A stretch of 64,000 bases of DNA. Origin: Candidatus Hydrogenedentota bacterium. Lineage in GTDB: Bacteria; Hydrogenedentota; Hydrogenedentia; Hydrogenedentales; JAEUWI01. Positions 26,206 through 35,100 of this stretch are shown in pieces; positions within the stretch are counted from its first letter, which is position 1; the number at the start of each line of letters is the position of its first letter. Location of the stretch: assembly GCA_016182605.1 (NCBI GenBank), contig JACPGE010000016.1, positions 95,774 to 159,773 of the forward strand, written 5' to 3'. Under the pieces are notes generated by a model. That model made no database searches. It had not been told where the DNA came from and saw only the letters and a program-made list of their open reading frames with translations. The translations under genes and the position numbers were made by a program.

Positions 26206-28464
26206 ATGAGTATATTTTCCATGTTACCCATTCAAACGAATACGGCTAACACCCTGTTCGCCGCGGATTCGGAAAGCCAGGATACCGCACTCACAGGCGC
26301 CCTGGATTTCGCGTCCATTCTGAGCGAGTTCACGGCGCCGTACATGCCGGAAAATGCCGGCGTGGCAGCGGATGAAAGTGCCTTGATTGACCCACAAGCA
26401 AGCACTCCCTCCCCGGTAAGCACCGATACGGATCCGGATTCGCCACCCGCCGCCCCAGTGGAGGGCGGCAAGGACACGCCCGATGCGATGCTGGATTCGG
26501 CCCCGCCGAATCTCTCGCAGCCCGTGACCCCGCAGCATGCTGAAGGTTTCAGTCCGGAAGATGTAGACGTTACATCTGCCGGGTCGATTCCCAAGACCGG
26601 TGCGGATGTGGTGGAAGCGGTGGATGTGCCAGAGACCGGCGCACCTCCAACGATGGAGGAACTGCTATTGGCAGCCTTGCCAGTGCAGTCCACCGTGGTG
26701 ACACCGGCGCCGGCGCCCGCCAGCGCCGCAAGTGAAGTGCGGCAGCAAACTCCGGATGCGGGTACCCCCCCGTTGTCCGGAACGAGCGCACCCGCACCGA
26801 ACCCCGTGCCCGCAACTTCGAGCGTGGAAACAGGCGCAAAGGGTGTCGTGGCTGCAACGGGCGACGCGATGCCGGCAAGCGCAACAGCGCTCAACGTGGC
26901 GGATGCAAAGTCCGCCACGGAGCCGGCCCCCGAGGCCGGTGCGCCCCGGGAAGCAGCGCTCATGCGCGTCGCTTCCGCCGTGCCGCCTCCCGCGGAACCC
27001 CCTGCGGAAGGTGCCGTGCATCGGGAAGCCCCGATAACGCCTCCGGCGCCTCCAGAAGAAACCGCGATGCAGACGGTCGTGTCTGCGCGCGTATCCACGC
27101 AGGATCGGCAGACCGTCGCGGACCAGGCCGCGCTTCCAGCACAAACAACGGATGGTGATCTACCTGTGGACCCCAAGGCGACGGAGCTTGTCCGCAACCG
27201 CGTGCAAGTGGAACCGAAACAAGCCGTTGTTGCGCAAGTAGGGGCGCCAGAGGCCCCGGCCAATCCCGTGGAAGCGGTGTTGTTCCGCATTTTCGGTCTC
27301 TCCCGGACGGCAACAACGCCGGAAGCCAGTACGGCAACGCGGCAGGCTGATGCGCCTGTCACAATGCAGGTGCAGGCAACACCGGCCACCGCTGTCCCGG
27401 CCCCCACCGGGCCGGCGGCAGCAACCGTTACCCCAGTGCCAACGGCGGATACGGCAACGGTGCCCGCCGCCACGCCCACCGTGACCGAAAGTGCGGCGCC
27501 GGCGCCAATGGAGACCGGGGCTCCGAAACCGCAAGATCCGCTAGACACACCGGTTCCGGCGGCTCCGAAAGTCACGGTGGACCCCGAAGTGAAGTCCGCG
27601 GCCCAACCCGTTGCCGATCAAGGGACGCAGTCCGGCACGCCAGCCGGTAGTCTGCGCCCTGCGGCGGCAACGCCGGCTGCAACCGCCAACCCGGCAGAAA
27701 CGCCACCGCTAAGTGACGCCGATCGCGTTGCCGCTTCGTTGCAGGAAGCAACGGAGAACCGGCACGGTGAACGCACGGGAACTTCCGTCCAACCGCTGGG
27801 CAGAAACCTGCAAGCGCCCGCACTGATCGCAGGCATCGCCTCCGCCAAGGCGGAGGAAGTGCCTCAGACCACGGCAGGTGACGTCATCCCGGGTGTGCGG
27901 CTCGAAACGCCGTCCGTGCCGGGTGCAAGCAGCATGACGCAGGTCAACAGCAACGCGGCCCTGAATATGGAGCCGGTTGCAATGCCTGCCGATACCCCCG
28001 CCGGGACCGTGGTGCGCACGACCCTTCCGAAGCTCGAAGAGACCATCGTTCGGGAGGTGCGCCTGACCGAAGTGCCGGGCGGCAAGCAAATCACCATCCA
28101 GCTTGTTCCGGACTCGCTCGGAGAAATCCGGCTCGAGATCCAGGGCACCCAAGACGAAATGCGGGTGCGCCTGATCACCGCCCATCCACACGTGCGGGAC
28201 AGCCTCGATGGACAATTGCAGCACCTGCGTGATGCATTGGCCAAGCAAGGGCTGGACGTGCAGCGCGTGGAGGTGAGCCTCGACACCAGCGCGGGCCAGC
28301 ACCAGGGCGGAAGGGCTGCCCAGCAGGAACGGAATCCTGACGGGTCGCCGCGCACCCTGAACTATCCCGCTTCGACCTACGCGGGGAACGAGTCCGCCAA
28401 GGATTCGCGTCCCGCACCCCGAAACGTCTGGACCCCGGCAGGCGGACTCAATGTCTTCGCCTGA
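26206..28464 (+). CDS. fliK: Flagellar hook-length control protein FliK
   Basis: A 752-residue secreted ruler protein. Residues up to about 590 are a long Ala/Pro/Thr/Val-rich, low-complexity region with no fixed fold. The C-terminal Flg_hook domain (about 615-725) is clear: REVRLTEVPGGKQITIQL, DSLGEIRLEIQ, and LRDALAKQGLDVQRVEVSL. It is much longer than the enteric FliK (about 400), suggesting either a long ruler or variable spacer. It starts from an unusually strong ribosome site and is followed by flgD, its usual partner gene. Confidence 0.88.
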   Translation: MSIFSMLPIQTNTANTLFAADSESQDTALTGALDFASILSEFTAPYMPENAGVAADESALIDPQASTPSPVSTDTDPDSPPAAPVEGGKDTPDAMLDSAPPNLSQPVTPQHAEGFSPEDVDVTSAGSIPKTGADVVEAVDVPETGAPPTMEELLLAALPVQSTVVTPAPAPASAASEVRQQTPDAGTPPLSGTSAPAPNPVPATSSVETGAKGVVAATGDAMPASATALNVADAKSATEPAPEAGAPREAALMRVASAVPPPAEPPAEGAVHREAPITPPAPPEETAMQTVVSARVSTQDRQTVADQAALPAQTTDGDLPVDPKATELVRNRVQVEPKQAVVAQVGAPEAPANPVEAVLFRIFGLSRTATTPEASTATRQADAPVTMQVQATPATAVPAPTGPAAATVTPVPTADTATVPAATPTVTESAAPAPMETGAPKPQDPLDTPVPAAPKVTVDPEVKSAAQPVADQGTQSGTPAGSLRPAAATPAATANPAETPPLSDADRVAASLQEATENRHGERTGTSVQPLGRNLQAPALIAGIASAKAEEVPQTTAGDVIPGVRLETPSVPGASSMTQVNSNAALNMEPVAMPADTPAGTVVRTTLPKLEETIVREVRLTEVPGGKQITIQLVPDSLGEIRLEIQGTQDEMRVRLITAHPHVRDSLDGQLQHLRDALAKQGLDVQRVEVSLDTSAGQHQGGRAAQQERNPDGSPRTLNYPASTYAGNESAKDSRPAPRNVWTPAGGLNVFA

Positions 28465-28481
28465 CCTCGAAAGGAACCCAC

Positions 28482-29084
28482 ATGAATGCACTTATCGCAT
28501 TCAGAAGCAACGCGGTTGGCTCCATGTCAATCAACCGGACGCAACGCCAGCAGGCCCAGGAGGAAATCATTTCCACCTTCAAGGCCAAAGTGCTGGGCGC
28601 ATCCGGAACGCAAAAGAGTGCCGCGGCCAAAGCCTCGGACAACACCGCCACCGACACCCTCGACAACGAACTGGACAAGGACGCCTTCCTGCGGCTGCTC
28701 GTTACGCAGTTGCAGAACCAGGACCCCCTGGAGCCGGTGGACAACACCGACATGATCGCGCAACTGGCCCAGTTCAGCGCGCTGGAACAGCAGAACAACC
28801 TGAACGAGAGTTTCCAGGGACTCAGCACCCAGTTTGAAGCCCTTACCGGAAACGTTGACCAGCTCAACTTCATCTCGGCTCAGGGTCTGCTCGACAAGTA
28901 CATCGAGGGCGTGGACATCGATGGCAAGGTCGTGGCCGGCAAGGTAGAGTCGGTGCACCTCGATGGCAGCATCGTCGTGCTCTCCGTCAATGACACCCTC
29001 GTCCCCATGAGTGGCGTCATCGCAGTCGCCGATTCGGCCCCAGCCGGCACAGCCAAGTCCAACAACGAGGAGAACGCCTCGTGA
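28482..29084 (+). CDS. flgD: Flagellar hook cap/scaffold protein FlgD
   Basis: A 200-residue hook assembly scaffold. The FlgD signature LDKDAFLRLLVTQLQNQDPLEPVDNTDMIAQLAQFS lies at residues about 65-100. The C-terminal part (ISAQGLLDKYIEGVDIDGK) is short and lacks the large Ig/tudor domain of enteric FlgD, like the Bacillus-type protein. AAAGGAA precedes the ATG. It overlaps the next gene by GTGA. Confidence 0.92.
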   Translation: MNALIAFRSNAVGSMSINRTQRQQAQEEIISTFKAKVLGASGTQKSAAAKASDNTATDTLDNELDKDAFLRLLVTQLQNQDPLEPVDNTDMIAQLAQFSALEQQNNLNESFQGLSTQFEALTGNVDQLNFISAQGLLDKYIEGVDIDGKVVAGKVESVHLDGSIVVLSVNDTLVPMSGVIAVADSAPAGTAKSNNEENAS

Positions 29085-29482
29085 TACGGCCACTCGCTCC
29101 TTCGCTCCTCGCCCCATCCACTCCGGAGATGAGGCAGCCCCAGGCGCCAACGACACCAAAGCAATCTTTTGCCAGCGTGTTGAAGGAGACCCGCCAGCCC
29201 GCTGCGCCACTCACCTTCTCCGGCCACGCCCGTGAACGCCTCGCGGCACGCGGCATTGCCCTCTCGCCAGAGACCCTGGCGGAGGCCGGCCGGGTCGTGG
29301 ATGAACTGGCCCAAAAGGGCGCCCGCGAATCGGTGCTCATGCTGGGAGACGCCACCCTCGTGGTGAACGTCGCCCGGCGCACCGTCATCACCGCCCTCGA
29401 TTCCAACGAACAGACGGGGCGGCTGTTTACCAACATCGACAGTGCCGCGGTAATTCAGCCTCTTCAATCGACCTCAACCTAA
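29081..29482 (+). CDS. Flagellar operon protein, TIGR02530 family
   Basis: A 133-residue protein of the conserved flagellar operon family usually found between flgD and flgE. Typical segments are HARERLAARGIALSPETL, VNVARRTVITALDSNE and FTNIDSAAVI. It starts with GTG overlapping the flgD stop (GTGA). Its role is not known, but position suggests hook assembly. Confidence 0.83.
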   Translation: MIRPLAPSLLAPSTPEMRQPQAPTTPKQSFASVLKETRQPAAPLTFSGHARERLAARGIALSPETLAEAGRVVDELAQKGARESVLMLGDATLVVNVARRTVITALDSNEQTGRLFTNIDSAAVIQPLQSTST

Positions 29483-29557
29483 ACCCGGGCCGGCCCCCGA
29501 AAGGGGAGGCCTGCGGGGCATCGAACGACTGAGATGCCCCCAGAAAAGGAATATAAC

Positions 29558-30820
29558 ATGGGTACAGCCTTATTCACCGGTGTGACGGGCCTTCTCGCAC
29601 ACCAGCGCCGCCTCGACGTGGTGGCCAACAACATCGCAAACGTGAACACCATCGGCTACCGCGGTTCACGCACCCTCTTCCAGGATCTCTTCGCACAAAC
29701 CATCGCCGGCGGCTCCGCGCCACTCGGCAGTTTCGGCGGCACGAACCCGCAACAGATCGGCCTCGGCGTACAGATCGGCAGCATCGACGTGGACTACGGT
29801 CAGGGCTCCCTGGTCACCACCGGCGTTTCCTCCGATTTGGCGATTCAGGGCAATGGCTTCTTCGTCCTCAGCAACGACACCCTGCAAACCTTCAGCCGGG
29901 ACGGTTCCTTCACGCTCAACGCCAATGGCGTACTGATCGAACCGGGCACCGGCTTCCGGGTGCAGGGCTATTCCGCAGACGAAAACGGGGTGATCAACAC
30001 CGATACCCAGCCTATTGGAGACATTGTCATCCCCGTCGGCGGCACCGGCATCGTCCGGGCTACCACCCTGACCAACCTGATCGGAAACCTGGACTCCGGG
30101 ACCACCACCGGGGAGACCGTCTCGCGGACCATGGAAGTTTTCGACTCCCTCGGCACCGCGCGCACCATTACCTTGGGCTTCACGAAGACGGCGGTGGCCA
30201 ACCAATGGACCTGGACCGCAAGCTTTGGCAACACCCAGGTCGGCACCGGCATGGTCACCTTCATGAATGACGGCACGCTTGATCCAAACGATGTGCTCAA
30301 TACGCCCACCGTAACCGTCCCTTCAGCAACCCTCCAGGGCACCGATACTGCAACGCCGGATCCCCTCGTGTTCACCCTCAACATGACGCAAATCACCCAG
30401 CTCGCCGCCAACAGCGATCAGGGCAGCGACGTCACCCTCCGCAACCAGGACGGCTTCCCGCGCGGGATCCTGGAAAGCTTCAATATCGGCGCGAATGGAC
30501 AAGTCAACGGCGTCTTCACCAACGGCCTGACCCGGCCCATCGCCCAGGTGGCGCTGGCGACCTTTGCCAACGTCGGCGGGCTCTCCCGCCAGGGAAGCAA
30601 CGCCTTCCTCGAAACCCCGGCTTCGGGCGTGGCACAGGTCGGCGTTCCCTCCACCGGCGGCCGGGGCATTGTCTCGGGCGGGGTGCTCGAAAGCTCGAAC
30701 GTGGACTTGGGCACCGAGTTCAGTGAGCTGATCATCACCCAGCGCGGCTTCCAAGCAAACGCCCGCACCATCACCGCGGCAGATACCCTGCTTCAAGAAG
30801 CAGTGAATCTGGTACGATAA
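29558..30820 (+). CDS. flgE: Flagellar hook protein FlgE
   Basis: A 420-residue hook subunit. The N-terminus has LDVVANNIANVNTIGYRGSR, the middle has the hook D-domain fold (FSRDGSFTLNANGVLIEPG), and the C-terminus ends with QRGFQANARTITAADTLLQEAVNL. The ATG at 29558 is preferred over one eight codons upstream because AAAGGA sits 7 nt before it. It ends just before a strong palindrome and hairpin (30822-30861). Confidence 0.94.
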   Translation: MGTALFTGVTGLLAHQRRLDVVANNIANVNTIGYRGSRTLFQDLFAQTIAGGSAPLGSFGGTNPQQIGLGVQIGSIDVDYGQGSLVTTGVSSDLAIQGNGFFVLSNDTLQTFSRDGSFTLNANGVLIEPGTGFRVQGYSADENGVINTDTQPIGDIVIPVGGTGIVRATTLTNLIGNLDSGTTTGETVSRTMEVFDSLGTARTITLGFTKTAVANQWTWTASFGNTQVGTGMVTFMNDGTLDPNDVLNTPTVTVPSATLQGTDTATPDPLVFTLNMTQITQLAANSDQGSDVTLRNQDGFPRGILESFNIGANGQVNGVFTNGLTRPIAQVALATFANVGGLSRQGSNAFLETPASGVAQVGVPSTGGRGIVSGGVLESSNVDLGTEFSELIITQRGFQANARTITAADTLLQEAVNLVR

Positions 30821-30821
30821 A

Positions 30822-30861
30822 CGCCTCATGAGGCGGCCCCGGCTTTCGGGCCGGGGCCGCC
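30822..30861. other. Palindrome and 12-bp GC hairpin after flgE
   Basis: A perfect 14-bp palindrome (CGCCTCATGAGGCG, 30822-30835) overlaps a perfect 12-bp GC stem (30832-30843/30850-30861, loop TTTCGG). An A-run, not a T-run, follows. It may pause polymerase or protect mRNA 3' ends between flgE and motA, but it is not a standard terminator on either strand. Confidence 0.5.
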
Positions 30862-30978
30862 CCAAAAAAAATACTCTCAAGCATAGACGCGCAAATTCCG
30901 CTAATGCTAGTATACGCGTCAGGAAGTGTACACCAAATAATGTGGTAGGGTGACCGGATGTACATAGGGTAACAGGGT

Positions 30979-31761
30979 ATGGATATCACCACCGTCGTCG
31001 GCCTCATTGCCGGCTTCCTTCTCATTCTCATCACCATCGTGCTCGGCGGACCACTCGGCATCTTCATCAACGTGCCCTCGCTCGTCTGCGTCGGCGGCGG
31101 CGCCATGGCATCCCTGCTCGTCAATTATCCCCTCTCCCAAATCATTGCAGTCACCATGGTCACCAAAAACGCCTTCCTCTACAAGGAAATCCAAACCGAA
31201 ACCCTGATCACCAAACTCGTGGAATTCGCAACCATCGCGCGCCGCGAAGGCATTCTCGCCCTCGAAAGCCACGTCAAAGACGCCGGCGATGAATTCCTCG
31301 GCCGCAGCATCCAGTTGGCCATCGACGGCACCGCCCCCGAACTTATCAAAGACATTCTCACCACCGAAACCGCTTTCATGGAGGATCGCCACTCCATGGG
31401 CGCATCCATTCTCAAGGCGGGCGCCGACTACGCGCCCGCCTGGGGCATGATCGGAACCCTCATCGGACTGGTCCAAATGCTCGCCGCCATGGATGACCCC
31501 TCACAGATTGGCCCGGCCATGGCCGTCGCGCTCATGACCACCCTCTACGGCTCCGTGGCAGCCAACCTCTTCTTCCTCCCCTGTGTGGGCAAGCTGAAGG
31601 TGCGCACGGCCGTCGAACTCCTGCAAAAGGAAGTGGTGATCGAAGGCATCCTCTCCATACAATCCGGGGACAATCCCCGCGTCGTGGAACAAAAACTGAA
31701 GGCCTTCGTTTCGCCGTCTGTGCGTGAACGCGTAGTAATCGGCGGAACCGCGGGAGGCTGA
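30979..31761 (+). CDS. motA: Flagellar motor stator protein MotA
   Basis: A 260-residue inner-membrane proton or sodium channel subunit with four membrane segments. It has the large cytoplasmic loop with the charged helix after segment 2 and the conserved WGMIGTLIGLVQMLAAMDDP and TTLYGSVAANLFFLP motifs containing the channel prolines. The ribosome site is weak. It follows flgE after 158 bp and is coupled to motB (3-nt gap). Confidence 0.94.
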   Translation: MDITTVVGLIAGFLLILITIVLGGPLGIFINVPSLVCVGGGAMASLLVNYPLSQIIAVTMVTKNAFLYKEIQTETLITKLVEFATIARREGILALESHVKDAGDEFLGRSIQLAIDGTAPELIKDILTTETAFMEDRHSMGASILKAGADYAPAWGMIGTLIGLVQMLAAMDDPSQIGPAMAVALMTTLYGSVAANLFFLPCVGKLKVRTAVELLQKEVVIEGILSIQSGDNPRVVEQKLKAFVSPSVRERVVIGGTAGG

Positions 31762-31764
31762 TCC

Positions 31765-32565
31765 ATGGGCAAAGGCGGGAAATGTCCGGAGTGCGAAGGC
31801 GGCCTGCCAGGATGGCTCGCCACCTTTGCCGACATGATGAGCCTGCTCCTCACTTTCTTTATCCTCCTCCTCTCCTTCTCCAGCGTGAGCGAAGACAAAT
31901 TCAACGCCGCAGCCGCGTCGATGCAGGTTGGCTTCAGCCCCTTCCCGGCATTCAATTCCTTCATCGGCATCGTGCCGCGCCAGTCCAAAAGCGAATCCGA
32001 AACGGACGCCTCGAAGGCCGCGCGCAATCTGCGCCGGCGCTTGCAAGTCAAAGGTCTGGAAGCACAAGCCAAAATCGAATTCGACGCCGTCGGAGGCATT
32101 AAGATAAGCCTCCCCAGCGAAGTCCTCTTCGAGCAGGGCAGTGCAACCCTTAAAACAGACTCCTTTGTTATCTTGCAGGATCTGGGCGAAGTGCTCGGCG
32201 AACTCCCCGATGTCTTTATCGAAGCAAGGGGACACACCGACGGGCTGCCCCTGGCAAATTCCCTGAATTTCAGAAACAACTACGATTTGAGTTTCGAGCG
32301 GGCTTGGGCCGTTGTAGAGCGCCTCAACCAGTTCGGCAATATCCCCCTGGAACAGTTCGAAGTCGTCGCATTGGGCCCCAATCAACCCCTTGCCACGAAT
32401 ACCACCCCGGAAGGACGGCAGGCAAACCGGCGCGTGGAACTCTACGTGCGCGGGCTCGTAAGCCGCCCGAAGATTGACAACCTGCTGGATGGCGTGGATG
32501 AGAAACGCCCGAAAAACGAAGACCCATTCCCGGTTTCGCCCGGCGAATTGGATGACCTGAGGTAA
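31765..32565 (+). CDS. motB: Flagellar motor stator protein MotB
   Basis: A 266-residue stator anchor. The plug/membrane segment PGWLATFADMMSLLLTFF contains the essential ion-binding Asp (residue about 23). The OmpA-like peptidoglycan-binding domain has IEARGHTDGLPL, NYDLSFERAWAVVERL and GRQANRRVEL. It forms the stator with MotA. Confidence 0.94.
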   Translation: MGKGGKCPECEGGLPGWLATFADMMSLLLTFFILLLSFSSVSEDKFNAAAASMQVGFSPFPAFNSFIGIVPRQSKSESETDASKAARNLRRRLQVKGLEAQAKIEFDAVGGIKISLPSEVLFEQGSATLKTDSFVILQDLGEVLGELPDVFIEARGHTDGLPLANSLNFRNNYDLSFERAWAVVERLNQFGNIPLEQFEVVALGPNQPLATNTTPEGRQANRRVELYVRGLVSRPKIDNLLDGVDEKRPKNEDPFPVSPGELDDLR

Positions 32566-32570
32566 GCAAT

Positions 32571-33116
32571 ATGGCAGACGCACCCGAAGTGCCCGGTGGC
32601 AAGGAACAAAAATCTTCCCCCTTGGTGAAAAACCTGATTCTCTACGGTACCGCCCTGCTGGTTCCCGCTATCCTCGGCGCAAGCACCTTTCTCTTCCTCA
32701 TCAAGCCCCGGCTCGAAGGCGCGGTGACGATAGAGGAACCCATGATGGAAACCCCCTCGGACGCCCTCCCCATGGACGTTCAGGAAGTCACGTTCGATCA
32801 GGAAACCACCTCAACCGTGGTGGATGATCCCGATCTCGCCCCCCCCATTTTGATGTACCAAATAGCTCTCTCGGTCAAGAATACCGAGACCAAAACCCTT
32901 ATTGAAGCCAAAAAAGCCTACTTCCAGGCGCGAATTACGCGCCTCCACGGCAACCGCACCGAGAAGGAATTGAAAGACCCCTTCGTTCAAGATACGATAC
33001 TGCGGCAGATTAAACAAGAATCGAACACCCTCCTCAAGCGCCTCGCGCCCGAATCCGAAGTGGATCTGGAGGTTCTCGAAGCCATGTATCTCAAGTTTTC
33101 CGTAATGGCCCTCTAA
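32571..33116 (+). CDS. fliL: Flagellar basal body-associated protein FliL
   Basis: A 181-residue protein with one membrane segment at about residues 24-46 and a periplasmic stomatin-like domain (YQIALSVKNTETKTLIEAKK) ending YLKFSVMAL. FliL supports stator function around the motor. It follows motB closely and precedes fliN directly, where fliM would normally stand. Confidence 0.85.
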   Translation: MADAPEVPGGKEQKSSPLVKNLILYGTALLVPAILGASTFLFLIKPRLEGAVTIEEPMMETPSDALPMDVQEVTFDQETTSTVVDDPDLAPPILMYQIALSVKNTETKTLIEAKKAYFQARITRLHGNRTEKELKDPFVQDTILRQIKQESNTLLKRLAPESEVDLEVLEAMYLKFSVMAL

Positions 33117-33125
33117 GGAGCACCT

Positions 33126-33464
33126 ATGGCGCAGGACAACCGCCCGCCACAAGAGCACGAATTCACCGAGGAACTTGCCTTCTCGGGGCTGGAGCAGGAA
33201 CACCTCCAGTGGCGCGATCTGCGCAGAGTCCGCCTCCGCGTCTCCGCGGATCTCGGCGCCTGCCCCATGACCGTCCGCGAAGTCCTCGCCCTGCAACGAG
33301 GCTCCATCGTGCCCCTGAGCAAACTTGCCGGCGAAACCGCGGACCTCTACCTGAACGAAGTCCCCCTCGGCAAAGGCGAAGTCGTCGTGCTCGGCGATAC
33401 CCTCCACGTGCGCATCGCGGAAGTCGCCGGCGCCACCGAATTGGACCTCGCAGAATATGAATAG
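33126..33464 (+). CDS. fliN: Flagellar motor switch protein FliN
   Basis: A 112-residue SpoA-domain C-ring protein. Conserved points are LRVSADLGACPMTVREVLALQRGSIVPL and DLYLNEVPLGKGEVVVLGDTLHVRIAEV. AAGGAG precedes the ATG. FliM, its usual partner gene, is not in this operon. Confidence 0.92.
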   Translation: MAQDNRPPQEHEFTEELAFSGLEQEHLQWRDLRRVRLRVSADLGACPMTVREVLALQRGSIVPLSKLAGETADLYLNEVPLGKGEVVVLGDTLHVRIAEVAGATELDLAEYE

Positions 33465-34278
33465 CCGCGCGCTTCGTTGCCTCGCCTGCCTCGCCTTCGT
33501 GCTCCACCTCCCCCTGGACGCCCAGGAAGACAAGACGGGCCTGCGCAAGATCGACGCCCCACCAATGCAGGAACTGGGCCTCGCGGTCACGGCCCAGGAA
33601 ACCTCGCCGGAGAATACCGCTTCTTCCGCTGCCCCCCCAGTGCCCGCTGAAGCCGGCGCCGCCCTTCCCGAACCCCAGCCCGCAACAGAAGAAGCACCGC
33701 AAAATCCCCCCCCCGATCCCGTCATGCAACGAATCCAGGCCGAGTTGGATCAAGACGCCGCAGGCGCACAGGGGGAAGCAACCGCCTCTGGACGTGCCCC
33801 CGGCGCCGGCGGCAGTCAGGAAATCTTCGGCAAATATGCCCTGCGCGCACTGGCCGGCCTCTCCTTCGTCATCGCCCTGATCTTGCTGCTCCAATACCTC
33901 CTCCGCCGCTTCGCCCAAAATACTCCCCTGCTCGCGGGGATGCGCCTGGGCGCCGTCATTGGAAAAGTCTATCTGAATCCCAAAGCCTCCCTGCACTACG
34001 TCAAATCCGGCGGGCGCATCCTCGTGCTTGGCGTCACCCCCAACCAGATCACCTTCATTTCCGATTTCGATGAAAGCGCCTTCGCCGCCCCGGAACTGGG
34101 CGCGCCAGCCGTCTCTCCGGCCGACACCATCAGCTTTGTCGAAGCCCTGCGCGCCCAGACCCAGCAATTGACTGCCGCTACACTGCCCGCTCCCGACGAT
34201 GACCTCGCCTCGCTCCGGGGAGACATACAGCGCCTCCAGCAATACCTCCAGGAAGAAACGCATGGCAAGAAGCGCTAA
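33457..34278 (+). CDS. fliO: Flagellar biosynthesis protein FliO
   Basis: A 273-residue membrane protein. A possible signal segment lies at residues 6-23, followed by a long Pro/Ala/Glu-rich region, a membrane helix near 130-150 (ALAGLSFVIALILLLQYLL), and the FliO cytoplasmic domain (IGKVYLNPKASLHYVKSGGRILVLGVT). FliO helps FliP assemble. It overlaps fliN by 8 nt and fliP by 17 nt. Confidence 0.82.
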   Translation: MNSRALRCLACLAFVLHLPLDAQEDKTGLRKIDAPPMQELGLAVTAQETSPENTASSAAPPVPAEAGAALPEPQPATEEAPQNPPPDPVMQRIQAELDQDAAGAQGEATASGRAPGAGGSQEIFGKYALRALAGLSFVIALILLLQYLLRRFAQNTPLLAGMRLGAVIGKVYLNPKASLHYVKSGGRILVLGVTPNQITFISDFDESAFAAPELGAPAVSPADTISFVEALRAQTQQLTAATLPAPDDDLASLRGDIQRLQQYLQEETHGKKR

Positions 34279-35023
34279 TCGCATCGCCCTTCTCTTGCCG
34301 ATGCTGCTGCTCGCGCTTCCGGCGATCGCCCAAGAAGAACCCTCCCTCGGCCGCCAGGTGCTCGGCGCCGCACAGGAAGCGGCAAACCAGGAAAACATCT
34401 CCACCTCCCTCACCGTCGTCTTCCTCATGACCGTCCTCTCGCTCGCCCCCGCCATCCTCGTCATGACCACCTCCTTCACCCGGATCATCGTCGTGCTCGG
34501 CTTCCTGCGGCAGGCCATGGCCACCCAGCAAACCCCGCCGAACCAGGTCCTCCTCGGCCTCGCCCTCTTCCTCACCTTCTTCATCATGATGCCCACCTAC
34601 AAAGAAATGAACGACACGGCCATTCAGCCCTACATCCGCGGCGAATTCACCAGCCAGTGGGAGGCCCTCGACGCCGCCATCAAACCCGTGCGCGATTTCA
34701 TGTTCCGCCAGACCCGCCCCAAAGACATCGTACTCTTCCTGAACATCGCCGATCTGCCGCGGCCAGAGACCCGCGATGACGTGCCCACCGAAGTGCTCAT
34801 TCCAGCCTTCGTCATCAGCGAGCTTACCAAGGCCTTCACCATCGGATTCGTCATCTATATCCCCTTCCTCATTATCGACATGGTCGTCGCAAGCACCCTC
34901 ATGGCCATGGGCATGATGATGCTCCCCCCCATCTTCGTCTCGCTCCCCTTCAAGATCATCATGTTCGTCCTCGCGGACGGCTGGTATCTCCTCCTCGGCA
35001 CCCTCACCGAAAGCTTCAACTGA
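34262..35023 (+). CDS. fliP: Flagellar export gate protein FliP
   Basis: A 253-residue export gate core subunit with a signal peptide (residues 1-23, cleaved near AIAQEE) and four membrane segments. Motifs include TSFTRIIVVLGFLRQA, LALFLTFFIMMP, TEVLIPAFVISELTKAF and MMMLPPIFVSLPFKI. The ATG at 34262 is preferred as it starts the signal peptide. It is the last gene of the block; fliQ and fliR, which normally follow, are absent. Confidence 0.94.
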   Translation: MARSANRIALLLPMLLLALPAIAQEEPSLGRQVLGAAQEAANQENISTSLTVVFLMTVLSLAPAILVMTTSFTRIIVVLGFLRQAMATQQTPPNQVLLGLALFLTFFIMMPTYKEMNDTAIQPYIRGEFTSQWEALDAAIKPVRDFMFRQTRPKDIVLFLNIADLPRPETRDDVPTEVLIPAFVISELTKAFTIGFVIYIPFLIIDMVVASTLMAMGMMMLPPIFVSLPFKIIMFVLADGWYLLLGTLTESFN

Positions 35024-35034
35024 ACATGGATACA

Positions 35035-35076
35035 AAGGGCCCGGCTGCTCCATCCAGCAGCCGGGCCCTTGTTCTT
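35035..35076 (+). terminator. Rho-independent terminator of the flagellar operon
   Basis: A perfect 15-bp stem (35035-35049/35056-35070, loop CCATCC) is followed by GTTCTTTC. It lies 12 nt after fliP and 25 nt from the end of the convergent EF-G-like gene, so it may serve both strands. Confidence 0.85.
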
Positions 35077-35100
35077 TCAGTCTGACCTCTCCGAATGGAC

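Noticed and set aside
30963..30982. Sequence like an I-SceI homing site before motA
   Set aside because: It lacks one base of the 18-bp site and there is no intron or endonuclease; taken as chance.
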